DNA of 9,758 bases from Candidatus Glassiibacteriota bacterium (lineage in GTDB: Bacteria; Gemmatimonadota; Glassbacteria; GWA2-58-10). Made by a program: the position numbers and the translations under genes. Below, piece by piece: positions 1 to 7,142 of the stretch. A model generated the notes under the pieces. The model saw only the letters and a list, made by a program, of their open reading frames with translations, searched no databases and was not told the DNA's origin. The stretch lies in NCBI GenBank assembly GCA_030604975.1, contig JAUVUV010000051.1:1-9758 (forward strand). The letters are read 5' to 3'. How positions within the stretch are numbered: position 1 is the first letter of the stretch; the number at the start of each line of letters is the position of its first letter.

Positions 1-212
1 ACATCTTCAGCATGGAAAGTTCTCCGGATTTGAACCTGAATTTAGCCAGTATTCCCCTATGGGTTGATCCGTTTGTAATCTCTCGAAGGTTTGTTTTATT
101 ATGTTCGATATCTTTCAATACCTGTGCAATTTCGAGCACCCTGCTTTAGACATGAGCGAGCAGAGTTTATCCAACTCTTTAAAAAATAAAGGGTAACACA
201 TAGCTTATATTG

Positions 213-228
213 TGGCAGGCTATATGCT
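213..228 (+). promoter_or_regulatory. Candidate sigma-54 (-24/-12) promoter element
   Basis: The sequence TGGCAGG-CTAT-ATGCT has the invariant GG (214-215) and GC (226-227) exactly ten bases apart. It matches the family consensus TGGCACG-N4-TTGC at 9 of 11 defined positions; the mismatches are C to G in the -24 box and T to A in the -12 box. Transcription would begin near 239 and give a leader of about 255 nt before the TTG start of the branching enzyme. No bacterial enhancer-binding protein gene is in the window, and an element of this quality can occur by chance. Confidence 0.35.
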
Positions 229-480
229 AGTACAATTCAAAGGGATTTTTATCATTCACAGAACTTCTTTGCCGACCAGCGTTTCGGCGAACATCGGCTG
301 TTCTTTGAAAGCCGCTCGCAACCGGGCCGAGGGAACAGCGGTGTGGATCAAGCAGGTTTAGATTCCTTTTTACTTTTCAAAATGGAAACCGAATTCACCA
401 CTCACTGCTCGAGTGCTTGACCGCGATATCGGAGACGGATTGCAGGATTGTTATGGATCTAAGCATCACTTAAGAAGAAA

Positions 481-487
481 AGGAGAG
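481..487 (+). promoter_or_regulatory. Shine-Dalgarno that selects the TTG start of the GH57 gene
   Basis: The purine-rich AGGAGAG lies 6 bases before TTG at 494. The reading frame stays open upstream to a GTG at 413, but that codon has no comparable ribosome-binding site, and the 27 extra residues have no resemblance to the GH57 N-terminus. The start at 494 gives a protein beginning M-S-K-G-Y-F-T-F, which places the first catalytic-barrel strand right at the N-terminus, as is normal for the family. Confidence 0.75.
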
Positions 488-493
488 CCGATT

Positions 494-2215
494 TTGTCTA
501 AAGGATATTTCACTTTTGTTTTGCACTCCCACCTGCCCTATGTGATTACTCACGGCCAGTGGCCCCATGGCATGGACTGGCTCAACGAGGCTGCTGCGGA
601 AACTTACATTCCAATGATCGATATGTTCGAGAAGGTGAGTAACAAATTCAGCGGCCGGATTGGAGTAACCATCGGTGTAACCCCGATCCTGGCCGAACAA
701 CTCGCCGATGACCGTTTCAAAAATTCTTTCTCCGACTACCTGGAGCAGAAAATCGCAGCGGCAGAGGAGAACAGGTCCGAGTTCGAGCAAGTCGGTGACG
801 GTCATAAAGCCGACCTTGCCGATATGTGGAGAAAGTTTTACCAGGACGTTAAAGAACTGTTTACCGAAAAGCTGGGTGGAGACATCCTGGGGGCCTTGCG
901 CTCTCTCCAGGAATCGGAAAAGATCGAGATCATCACCTGCGCGGCAACCCATGGCTATCTTCCGCTTCTGGGCCGCGATGAATGTGTCCGGGCGCAGCTT
1001 GCTCAGGGTATGGCGACCTACCGCAGGCATTTCGGAACCCAGGCTCGCGGGGTCTGGTTGCCAGAGTGCGCCTACCGCCCCTCATACGACTGGGTCAGTC
1101 CGCTGGCCGAGGAGGGCTACGGCCCAACAAGTCCGGTCAGGCGCAAAGGGATTGAACAGTTGGTAAGCGAGGCTGGGCTGAAATACTTCATTGTGGACTC
1201 GCACATGCTCAAAGGGGGCAAGGCAATCGGGGTCTATATCGACCGTTTCGAGGCTCTGCAGCGGTTGTGGAAGCAGTTCGAGAAAACCTACGAGCCCCGC
1301 CCTGAAGACACCGAGCGCACTCCCTACCTGCCCTACCTGGTGGGGGATACCGGCCACCACGCCCCGGTAGCCGTCTTGACCCGCGACCCGAAAAGCGGAA
1401 TTCAGGTCTGTAGCGGCGAGTGGGGGTATCCCGGCAACGGGATGTTCCTCGATTTCCATAAGAAACATTTCCCCGGCGGGCACCGTTACTGGCGGGTCAC
1501 CTCTGCCAAGGCGGACCTGGCCGACAAGCAGGAGTACGAGCCGAATCGGGTGGAGAAAATCATCGAAAGCCAGAGTTCTCACTTCGTCGGACTGCTGGAG
1601 AAGATAATCAGCGAATATAATTCCGAAAGCGGCTCCGCGGGCATGGTCACCGCCCCCTATGATAGCGAGCTGTTCGGACACTGGTGGTTTGAAGGCCCCC
1701 GCTGGCTGGGTCGGGTGTTGGAAAAGCTGGGGGAGTCGAATGTTGTCGATTTATACTCCTGCTCGGATTTCCTCGAGACGGCCAAACCCCGCACAGTGGT
1801 GAGCCTTCCCGAGGGAAGCTGGGGTGAGGGAGGTTTCCACTACATCTGGCTCAACGACTGGACCAAGTGGACCTGGCGCCACGTTTACGAGGCCGAAGAC
1901 AAGATGTGCGAGGTAGCCAGAAAACTACACGACAGAGGTTCGGAAAACGCCTACCGGGTGGCCTGCCAGATGGGCCGCGAACTGCTCCTTCTTGAAAGCT
2001 CTGACTGGCAGTTCCTGATCAGCACCTGGAGTGCGCGTGATTACGCCGAGGCTAGAGTGGCCAGGCACTGGGAAAATTTCGAACGCCTCCACGCAACTTT
2101 CGGCCGCTTCGAGGCCGGGGATTCAGTTGATGAGGCTGACTGGCGTTTTCTGGAAATTTGTGAAGAGAACAACAAAATATTCCAGGACATTAAACCATCC
2201 CTATGGCTACCCTGA
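494..2215 (+). CDS. GH57 1,4-alpha-glucan branching enzyme (DUF1957-type)
   Basis: This probable cytosolic 573-residue enzyme would cut alpha-1,4-glucan chains and re-attach them through alpha-1,6 links, forming glycogen branches. Five GH57 blocks are visible: HSHLPYV (residues 11-17), GVTPILAEQL (about 61-70), GVWLPECAYRP with the expected nucleophile Glu191, APYDSELFGHWW with the expected acid/base Asp390, and LPEGSWGEGGFHYIWLN near 441-454. The Glu and Asp assignments come from characterised Thermus and Thermococcus GH57 branching enzymes. The remainder after about residue 445 is the helical C-terminal domain of this group. Length is between the roughly 520-residue Thermus type and longer archaeal forms carrying C-terminal extensions. 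The TTG start is chosen from the Shine-Dalgarno at 481-487. Its end overlaps the histidine kinase by 13 bp, and glgC lies downstream, which supports a glycogen role. Amylase or 4-alpha-glucanotransferase activity is a less likely alternative. Confidence 0.9.
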   Translation: MSKGYFTFVLHSHLPYVITHGQWPHGMDWLNEAAAETYIPMIDMFEKVSNKFSGRIGVTIGVTPILAEQLADDRFKNSFSDYLEQKIAAAEENRSEFEQVGDGHKADLADMWRKFYQDVKELFTEKLGGDILGALRSLQESEKIEIITCAATHGYLPLLGRDECVRAQLAQGMATYRRHFGTQARGVWLPECAYRPSYDWVSPLAEEGYGPTSPVRRKGIEQLVSEAGLKYFIVDSHMLKGGKAIGVYIDRFEALQRLWKQFEKTYEPRPEDTERTPYLPYLVGDTGHHAPVAVLTRDPKSGIQVCSGEWGYPGNGMFLDFHKKHFPGGHRYWRVTSAKADLADKQEYEPNRVEKIIESQSSHFVGLLEKIISEYNSESGSAGMVTAPYDSELFGHWWFEGPRWLGRVLEKLGESNVVDLYSCSDFLETAKPRTVVSLPEGSWGEGGFHYIWLNDWTKWTWRHVYEAEDKMCEVARKLHDRGSENAYRVACQMGRELLLLESSDWQFLISTWSARDYAEARVARHWENFERLHATFGRFEAGDSVDEADWRFLEICEENNKIFQDIKPSLWLP

Positions 2216-5133
2216 TTAAAAATAAAAAAGCCGTGTTGAGGCTGGTACTCCAGACCAGCTCGGAGGCCGTGCTGCTGCTCGATAGGCAGGGGACTATCCT
2301 GGGAGCAAGTCTCAGGCTTACCGACCTGCTGGGAACAAACTGGCAGAAACTCCAGGGCAGGCCGTTCAATTCGCTGGCGCCGCCCGAACTGAACAGTGTG
2401 CCTCTTGACCCTCCGCCCGAGGGTAGGGTAAAGCTGAATATCGTGGACGCCTCAGGAGAAAAGATCCTCTCGCACTGGAAAATCGTCGCCTGGAGCCCGG
2501 ATGCGGAGATTGGCATCAAGGAGAAGATGTACGCGGCTTATCTTCAGGAATGGTTCGGCAAGCCCGGGACTGGATACGAAAGTTTTCTCGAAGAAACCGT
2601 GCACGAGAACCTCTCAGACAGCCTCCCAATCGGCGTGCTGGTCACCGACCGCAAGGGTAAAATCGTCCTCTATAACCTGGCCCAGGAAAATATCACCGGT
2701 GTGGACAGGCAAAGCGCTCTTGGTGGAATTCTTTTCAAGGACTACGCCAGGCAAGCGCCTCCGGAGGCGGTCGCCTCTTTCGAAAGGGCTCTCAATGAGG
2801 AGGTCAGAAACGCCGAGCATGAGTTCGACTACACCGACCGCTTCGGGAAAACCCGCAGGTTTAAAAGCCGGGTAAGTTCGCTAATCGGGCCGGAAGGCCA
2901 GATTCACGGCGCTGTGCAGACCCTTGAAGATGTGAGCCGCCCCAGGCTGCTCGAGCAGGAGATAAACCGCACTAAGGACTTCCTCAAAAGGCTCCTGGAC
3001 ACCACACCAAACCCGATATTTACCGCCGACATGACCGGCAAGGTTATCTTCTATAACAACGCGGCTGAGGAACTTCTCGGGTTTAAATCTATCGGAAATA
3101 GAGAGATTTACACCGGGGATCTCTACCTTGGCGGCAAGCGGGAAGCAGAACAGGTGCTTCAGTACCTTGAGGAATGCGGCGGCAAAGTGGAGAATTACGA
3201 AACCTATTTCAACGACATCTCCGGAAACGAGTTCCCGGTAAGCCTCTCACTGGCATACCTTTATGACGAGTCATCCAAGCCTGCCGGGATTATTGCCATA
3301 GCGCGAAACCTGAGCCATGTAAAAGAGCTCGAAAGTGAAATCCGCCGCAACGAACATTTCCTGGCCACTTTCATCCACAACAGCCCGGATGCGGTGATCA
3401 CTCTCGATGAAAAGGGGCTGGTGAAAACCTGGAACCAGGGCGCTGAAAAGATGTTCGGTTACGCTGGCGAAGAGATGATCGGCCAGCTGCTGAACCGCCT
3501 GATGCCCCTGGAAGCAGGCAAACCGGAAGACTACCGTTTCGGCAGAGTAGAATTTTCAGAGAACGGAAAATTGAAGCATTATATCACCGACCTGGAGAAC
3601 ACCTCGGGTGAGCGGCTTGTGGTTGAAGCTACATCCACTGTCCTCGACGAGCAGGACAAGCCCGAGCTTAGCGGAAGACTGATTATTTTCCGCGATGTCA
3701 CCCTGCGCGCCCGGCTGGAAGAGGTTCTGCAGGAGAATATCGCAGAGCTCTCCACGATCAACGAAATCAGCGAAGCGCTCCTCTCCTCGAAAGACCTTAA
3801 CGAAATCCTGCAGATCATTCTTATCGGAGTCACCGCTGGACAGGGCCTGGGTTTCAACCGGGCGTTCCTGCTGCTTGTGGATCATGAGGAGCAAGCCCTG
3901 ATGGGCAAGCTCGCCATTGGACCATCAAACGCGGAAGAGGCCTGGACTATCTGGAACGACCTTCAAGAGAAATTCCATACCCTCAGCGAGGTTTTCGAAG
4001 CTTACAAGCACAGCGGCCTCGATCAGGATATTCACGTCAATGAAATCGTGCGTAACATAAAAATACCGCTGAGCGAAACGGATAATCCTCTGGTGCGCTC
4101 TTGCCTGGAAAAGAAATCTTTTAACATTGTAAACGGTGTTGCCATGGGCACCTTCCCCCGGAACATGGCCCGGCTGCTGGGCACGGACACCCTGGCGATC
4201 GTTCCGATTGTCTGCGAAGACCGCAGCGTCGGGCTCCTGCTTACCGACAACTTGATCAACCACAAGCCGATCAATGAAGAGGACGTGCGTAAGCTTCATG
4301 TTTACGCCAACCTGGCCAGCCAGACTGTCGAGCGCAGCCGGCTTCACCTCAGCCTCGAAGAAAAAATCACTGCCCTGGACAAGGCTTACAAGGAACTCAA
4401 GGAAAGCCGCACCAAGCTTGTCCGGGCCGAAAGGCTTTCAGCCCTCGGGGAGCTGGCGACCCAGGTGGCCCACGAAATCAGAAATCCGCTGGTCAGTATC
4501 GGGGGGTTTGCGCGTTCGCTACACAGCGATCTGGGTAAAAAGGATCCGAAAAAAGACAAAGCGCAGATCATTGTTGAGGAAGTCGACCGCCTGGAACGCT
4601 ACCTCAAGGATACACTAACTTTCATGCGCCATAGCAAGCCGGATTTCCGGCCCACTAATCCCAATGCACTGGTTCAAGACACATTTCAGATGATTGACAG
4701 CGAAATCGAAGATAGCAACGTGGAAATTGAAATCAATCTGTTGGACAACCCGCCTCAGATAGAGCTCGATCCGGATCAGATCCGGCAGGTACTGCTCAAT
4801 ATTTTCCGGAACGCGTTGGAAGCTATGCCAAATGGTGGGAAACTGACTGTGTCATCAAGTTTGAATAATGGATACTTCACTATCAGCGTTGCCGACACCG
4901 GGGTCGGGATCGAGAAAAAGCACCTATCCAAACTCTTTACCGCCTTCTTTACCACCAAGAGCACTGGCAGCGGTCTCGGCCTGACAATCAGCAGCCAGAT
5001 CATTAAAAACCACGGTGGCAAGATCGCCTTGAGCAGTAAAAAGGGTAAAGGAACTGTTTTCCATATCACCCTGCCGGTTAATCAGGAAACTACCGGGGAG
5101 GCAAACCATGAAAAAATTGTTGATCGTGGATGA
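2203..5133 (+). CDS. Cytosolic multi-PAS/GAF sensor histidine kinase
   Basis: This 976-residue kinase would autophosphorylate on His and pass phosphate to a receiver, most likely the next gene's product. Domains in order: a divergent N-terminal PAS-like module (about 9-100), PAS (136-245), PAS (259-372), PAS (383-500), GAF (526-713), a coiled-coil linker (716-745), HisKA with His757 in V-A-H-E-I-R-N-P, and HATPase_c. The ATPase shows the N box around Asn866 and Asn870, G1 box D-T-G-V-G-I at 898-903, an F-box-like F-F-T-T-K segment, and G2 box G-S-G-L-G-L at 922-927. All core catalytic motifs are intact. No signal peptide or hydrophobic membrane segment is seen, so the input is probably intracellular. 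No Cys cluster or other diagnostic cofactor ligand was recognised, and the ligand is unknown. The ATG at 2203 lies inside the branching-enzyme gene (13-bp overlap). An AGGA at 2184 is far for a ribosome-binding site, so coupled translation is likely. Confidence 0.92.
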   Translation: MATLIKNKKAVLRLVLQTSSEAVLLLDRQGTILGASLRLTDLLGTNWQKLQGRPFNSLAPPELNSVPLDPPPEGRVKLNIVDASGEKILSHWKIVAWSPDAEIGIKEKMYAAYLQEWFGKPGTGYESFLEETVHENLSDSLPIGVLVTDRKGKIVLYNLAQENITGVDRQSALGGILFKDYARQAPPEAVASFERALNEEVRNAEHEFDYTDRFGKTRRFKSRVSSLIGPEGQIHGAVQTLEDVSRPRLLEQEINRTKDFLKRLLDTTPNPIFTADMTGKVIFYNNAAEELLGFKSIGNREIYTGDLYLGGKREAEQVLQYLEECGGKVENYETYFNDISGNEFPVSLSLAYLYDESSKPAGIIAIARNLSHVKELESEIRRNEHFLATFIHNSPDAVITLDEKGLVKTWNQGAEKMFGYAGEEMIGQLLNRLMPLEAGKPEDYRFGRVEFSENGKLKHYITDLENTSGERLVVEATSTVLDEQDKPELSGRLIIFRDVTLRARLEEVLQENIAELSTINEISEALLSSKDLNEILQIILIGVTAGQGLGFNRAFLLLVDHEEQALMGKLAIGPSNAEEAWTIWNDLQEKFHTLSEVFEAYKHSGLDQDIHVNEIVRNIKIPLSETDNPLVRSCLEKKSFNIVNGVAMGTFPRNMARLLGTDTLAIVPIVCEDRSVGLLLTDNLINHKPINEEDVRKLHVYANLASQTVERSRLHLSLEEKITALDKAYKELKESRTKLVRAERLSALGELATQVAHEIRNPLVSIGGFARSLHSDLGKKDPKKDKAQIIVEEVDRLERYLKDTLTFMRHSKPDFRPTNPNALVQDTFQMIDSEIEDSNVEIEINLLDNPPQIELDPDQIRQVLLNIFRNALEAMPNGGKLTVSSSLNNGYFTISVADTGVGIEKKHLSKLFTAFFTTKSTGSGLGLTISSQIIKNHGGKIALSSKKGKGTVFHITLPVNQETTGEANHEKIVDRG

Positions 5134-5476
5134 CGAAAAGCATCTTCGCCTGCTTTACCAGACAGAATTCGAAGCGGAAGGGTACCAGGCGGATACAGCG
5201 GCAGATGCCATGGAAGCACTTGCGATGTTCGAGCACGAACGTTACGACCTGATAATCCTCGACATCAAAATGCCCGGAATGGACGGTATCGAGGCCCTGG
5301 GCAAGTTTCTGGGCCGCGATAACAAGATCCCGGTAATTATCAACAGCGCTTACGACAGTTACAACGATAATTTCATGAGCTGGGCTGCCGACAGCTATGT
5401 AATCAAAAGCTCCGACCTCGCCGAGCTGAAACAGAAAGTCAAGGAAGCGCTCGGGGAAAGCATTTACGAATTCTAA
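5108..5476 (+). CDS. Single-domain response regulator (CheY-like receiver)
   Basis: The 122-residue protein is one receiver domain with no DNA-binding or enzymatic output. Key residues are present: the acidic pair Asp8-Asp9 in L-I-V-D-D-E, phospho-acceptor Asp52 in L-I-I-L-D-I-K-M-P-G-M-D-G, switch Ser80 in I-N-S-A-Y, and conserved Lys100 in Y-V-I-K-S. A good Shine-Dalgarno (GGGGAGG, 5095-5101) sits 6 bases before ATG 5108. The start lies within the kinase gene (26-bp overlap), so the two are almost certainly co-translated partners. With no output domain it should act by binding another protein or by relaying phosphate to a further component. The target is not visible in the sequence; the flanking glycogen enzymes or a distant regulator are possibilities only. 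Confidence 0.92.
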   Translation: MKKLLIVDDEKHLRLLYQTEFEAEGYQADTAADAMEALAMFEHERYDLIILDIKMPGMDGIEALGKFLGRDNKIPVIINSAYDSYNDNFMSWAADSYVIKSSDLAELKQKVKEALGESIYEF

Positions 5477-5530
5477 TTCTGGTATATTAGTTTATATATC
5501 AAACAGGAACATTGACGGGATTGAAAACAA

Positions 5531-6772
5531 TTGGCAAGCTACATATCTAAAGAGTTGCTGACAGTTATTCTCGCCGGTGGCAGGGGAGAGCGCCTTTACC
5601 CGCTGACCAAGGCCCGTTCAAAGCCTGCCGTGCCTTTCGGCGGAATCTACCGCATAATCGATTTTACTCTTTCCAACTGCCTCAACAGCGGCTTCCGCAG
5701 GATCAAAGTGCTCTGCCAGTATATGAGCCACTCCCTGGACCGCCATCTCAAGGAAGGCTGGAGCATCTTCTGCCGCGAACTGGATGAATACATCGACTCC
5801 GTGCCCCCGCAGCAGCAGTTCCAGGAAACCTTGTACAAGGGCACTGCGGATGCCATTTTCCAGAACATCTACCTTCTCGACCTGATCCATCCCAAATATG
5901 TCCTGATCCTCTCCGGCGACCATATATATAAAATGGATTACGCTGAAATGGTCCATTACCACATTGAGAAAAAGGCCGAGCTTACCGTGGCCACTGTCGA
6001 GGTGGAAACCTCCCTGGCTGCCTGCAAGCTGGGTGTCATGCAAGTGGAACCCGAAGGCCGGATCGTGGATTTCGAGGAGAAACCCCACAAGCCGAAGCCG
6101 AGTCCTACACGCCCTGACCATGCGCTGGTCAATATGGGAATCTATGTGTTCAACACCGATGTTCTCGTGCGCAACGTGGTCGCCGACGCCAAGCGGGACA
6201 CGACCCACGATTTCGGCCGCGACGTTATCCCGGCGATGATCCCCAGGCATCGCTGCTACTCTTTCAGTTTCGCGGATGAAACCGGTGGAGAAATTCTCTA
6301 CTGGCGCGATATCGGAACCATTGAGAACTATTATGAAGCGAACATGGATCTACTGAACCCCACCCCCAGATTCGACCTGTTCGACCCGGAATGGCCCATA
6401 CGCACACACATCGGGCAGTACCCCCCCACCAAGCTGATACGTGCAACTTCTGCTGAAGGAAGGCGCGCCAAACTCGGCCGGGCCAAGAACTCGATCATTT
6501 CATCGGGATGCATCATCGACGGTGCGGTTGTCAGCAACTGTGTGATTTCCCCGGGAGTTTACATCGGACCGGATGCAGAGGTCGAGGACTCAATAATCAT
6601 GCACGGAACGCGGATTGGTGCGGGCTGCCGTATCCGCCGGACACTGATCGATAAAAACGTCATTATCGCGCCCGGTAAAAGCGTGGGCTATGATACCGAT
6701 CAGGACTGCCGGCATTTCATGCTTTCGGAAACAGGGATAGTGCTGATCCCCAAGGATTTCAAATTATTGTAA
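5531..6772 (+). CDS. glgC: Glucose-1-phosphate adenylyltransferase (ADP-glucose pyrophosphorylase)
   Basis: GlgC makes ADP-glucose from ATP and glucose-1-phosphate, the committed and usually allosterically controlled step of bacterial glycogen synthesis in the cytosol. The 413-residue length is typical. The N-terminal nucleotidyltransferase fold shows L-A-G-G-R-G-E-R-L (14-22), K-P-A-V-P-F-G-G (31-38), Y-K-G-T-A-D-A (102-108), the metal-site Asp130 in S-G-D-H-I-Y-K-M-D-Y, sugar-phosphate Lys184 in F-E-E-K-P, and W-R-D-I-G-T-I at 268-274. From about residue 320 the hexapeptide-like pattern of the left-handed beta-helix is clear. The start is a TTG (5531), with GGGA at 5517-5520 as a modest Shine-Dalgarno; no ATG lies nearby in frame, and starting later would erode the first strand. 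It follows the response regulator after a 54-bp AT-rich spacer with no clear terminator, so it is probably in the same transcript, although a promoter in the spacer cannot be excluded. Confidence 0.95.
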   Translation: MASYISKELLTVILAGGRGERLYPLTKARSKPAVPFGGIYRIIDFTLSNCLNSGFRRIKVLCQYMSHSLDRHLKEGWSIFCRELDEYIDSVPPQQQFQETLYKGTADAIFQNIYLLDLIHPKYVLILSGDHIYKMDYAEMVHYHIEKKAELTVATVEVETSLAACKLGVMQVEPEGRIVDFEEKPHKPKPSPTRPDHALVNMGIYVFNTDVLVRNVVADAKRDTTHDFGRDVIPAMIPRHRCYSFSFADETGGEILYWRDIGTIENYYEANMDLLNPTPRFDLFDPEWPIRTHIGQYPPTKLIRATSAEGRRAKLGRAKNSIISSGCIIDGAVVSNCVISPGVYIGPDAEVEDSIIMHGTRIGAGCRIRRTLIDKNVIIAPGKSVGYDTDQDCRHFMLSETGIVLIPKDFKLL

Positions 6773-6805
6773 TTTTATCTTCTCGCCAAGTCCCTCATAT
6801 CAATC

Positions 6806-6825
6806 AAAATTATTATATTAATTTT
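6806..6825. repeat. All-A/T perfect inverted repeat after glgC
   Basis: AAAATTA (6806-6812) and TAATTTT (6819-6825) form a perfect 7-bp inverted repeat around a 6-base A/T loop, 34 bases beyond the glgC stop. It could be a weak terminator or a binding site for an AT-preferring protein. In such AT-rich sequence it may also be chance. Confidence 0.35.
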
Positions 6826-6926
6826 AATACTCGCTTAGTTTGCCTCTTCTGATCGCCTGATAATCTCTTTCAGTTTCACAATTTCAATGCAAACAGATGC
6901 GGAAACTTGGCCTGAGAAAAAATACG

Positions 6927-6972
6927 GGCTCCCGAGCCGGGATGATTCGCACAGGGCCAAACCGGTGAATCG
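6927..6972 (+). repeat. GC-rich hairpin cluster in the glgC-symporter gap
   Basis: The main hairpin pairs 6943-6950 with 6965-6972 (eight pairs including GATTC/GAATC and two G-U wobbles), with GG and CC inside its apical loop. Just upstream are two mutually exclusive short stems, GGCTC/GAGCC (6927-6931 with 6934-6938) and TCCCG/CGGGA (6930-6934 with 6938-6942). The arrangement could be an alternative-pairing RNA element or the end of the glgC transcript. No T run follows, so it is not a standard terminator. Confidence 0.35.
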
Positions 6973-7042
6973 CTGAACCCACCCCTCTGATCATACTGTA
7001 ACATTCAGGAACGACTTAAAAGGGAAAACCTGCTTTTATTTA

Positions 7043-7072
7043 TTGACAGGCCATTAGGGTCTGCCTTATTTA
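7043..7072 (+). promoter_or_regulatory. Candidate housekeeping promoter for the symporter
   Basis: TTGACA at 7043-7048 is a perfect -35 hexamer. The T/A-rich stretch at 7066-7075 offers only a weak -10: TATTTA at 7067-7072 gives an 18-bp spacer with three of six matches. Between the boxes is a hairpin-forming inverted repeat, CAGGCC (7047-7052) with GGTCTG (7058-7063), which could serve as an operator. Transcription would start about 65 bases before the symporter start codon. Confidence 0.4.
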
Positions 7073-7142
7073 TATCCCCAACCGTTTAAGCTTCTTCGCT
7101 TTTAATCTACATCTACCGAAAAAATTAAAGGCCACACCGCCT

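Larger units (their letters stand above)
1..493. other. Non-coding leader upstream of the branching-enzyme gene
   Basis: No convincing gene is present. Bases 1-260 are AT-rich, and reading frames there are short. The frame open from the left edge on the + strand ends at the stop at 147-149, and a minus-strand frame is open from a possible GTG at 139 to the left edge (46 codons). Bases 265-350 form a GC-rich island. It can be read on the minus strand as a 31-residue frame (TTG at 351 to TGA at 256) and on the plus strand as an open frame from 190 to 420 with no good start. Inverted repeats inside it are GCCGA/TCGGC (271-275 with 284-288) and CCGCT/AGCGG (312-316 with 337-341). The island could be a gene remnant or a structured 5' leader. 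Neither is proven. Confidence 0.6.
6773..7142. other. 370-bp intergenic gap between glgC and the symporter
   Basis: No protein-like reading frame or recognisable RNA gene is seen. The first part is very AT-rich and contains an A/T palindrome. The middle (6920-6975) is GC-rich with several overlapping hairpins. The last 110 bases contain a strong -35-like box and lead to the symporter start. No canonical intrinsic terminator (GC stem followed by a T run) follows glgC. Confidence 0.6.

Noticed and set aside
1..139. Minus-strand frame open to the left edge with a possible GTG start at 139
   Set aside because: The 46 visible residues look moderately protein-like, but there is no Shine-Dalgarno and the composition is AT-rich. 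One or two open frames of this length are expected among six by chance. It needs sequence to the left to decide.
101..196. Plus-strand 31-codon frame in the left leader
   Set aside because: It has only a weak GAAGG far upstream, AT-rich codons unlike the real genes here and no recognisable similarity; frames this short are expected by chance.
413..493. Upstream GTG start adding 27 residues to the branching enzyme
   Set aside because: The extension has no GH57 resemblance and no ribosome-binding site, while the TTG at 494 has a strong one at correct distance.
1082..1681. Minus-strand open frame (199 codons) opposite the GH57 gene
   Set aside because: It is antisense to conserved GH57 blocks and has no family signature.
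5618..6250. Minus-strand open frame (210 codons) opposite glgC
   Set aside because: It is antisense to the highly conserved catalytic part of GlgC and has no recognisable motif or ribosome-binding site.
6894..6980. TPP or cobalamin riboswitch suggested by CTGAGA and by AGGG..GGTGAA-like strings
   Set aside because: Only short fragments of each consensus are present, in the wrong order or spacing, with no B12 box or TPP second arm, and neither flanking gene is typical for those ligands.
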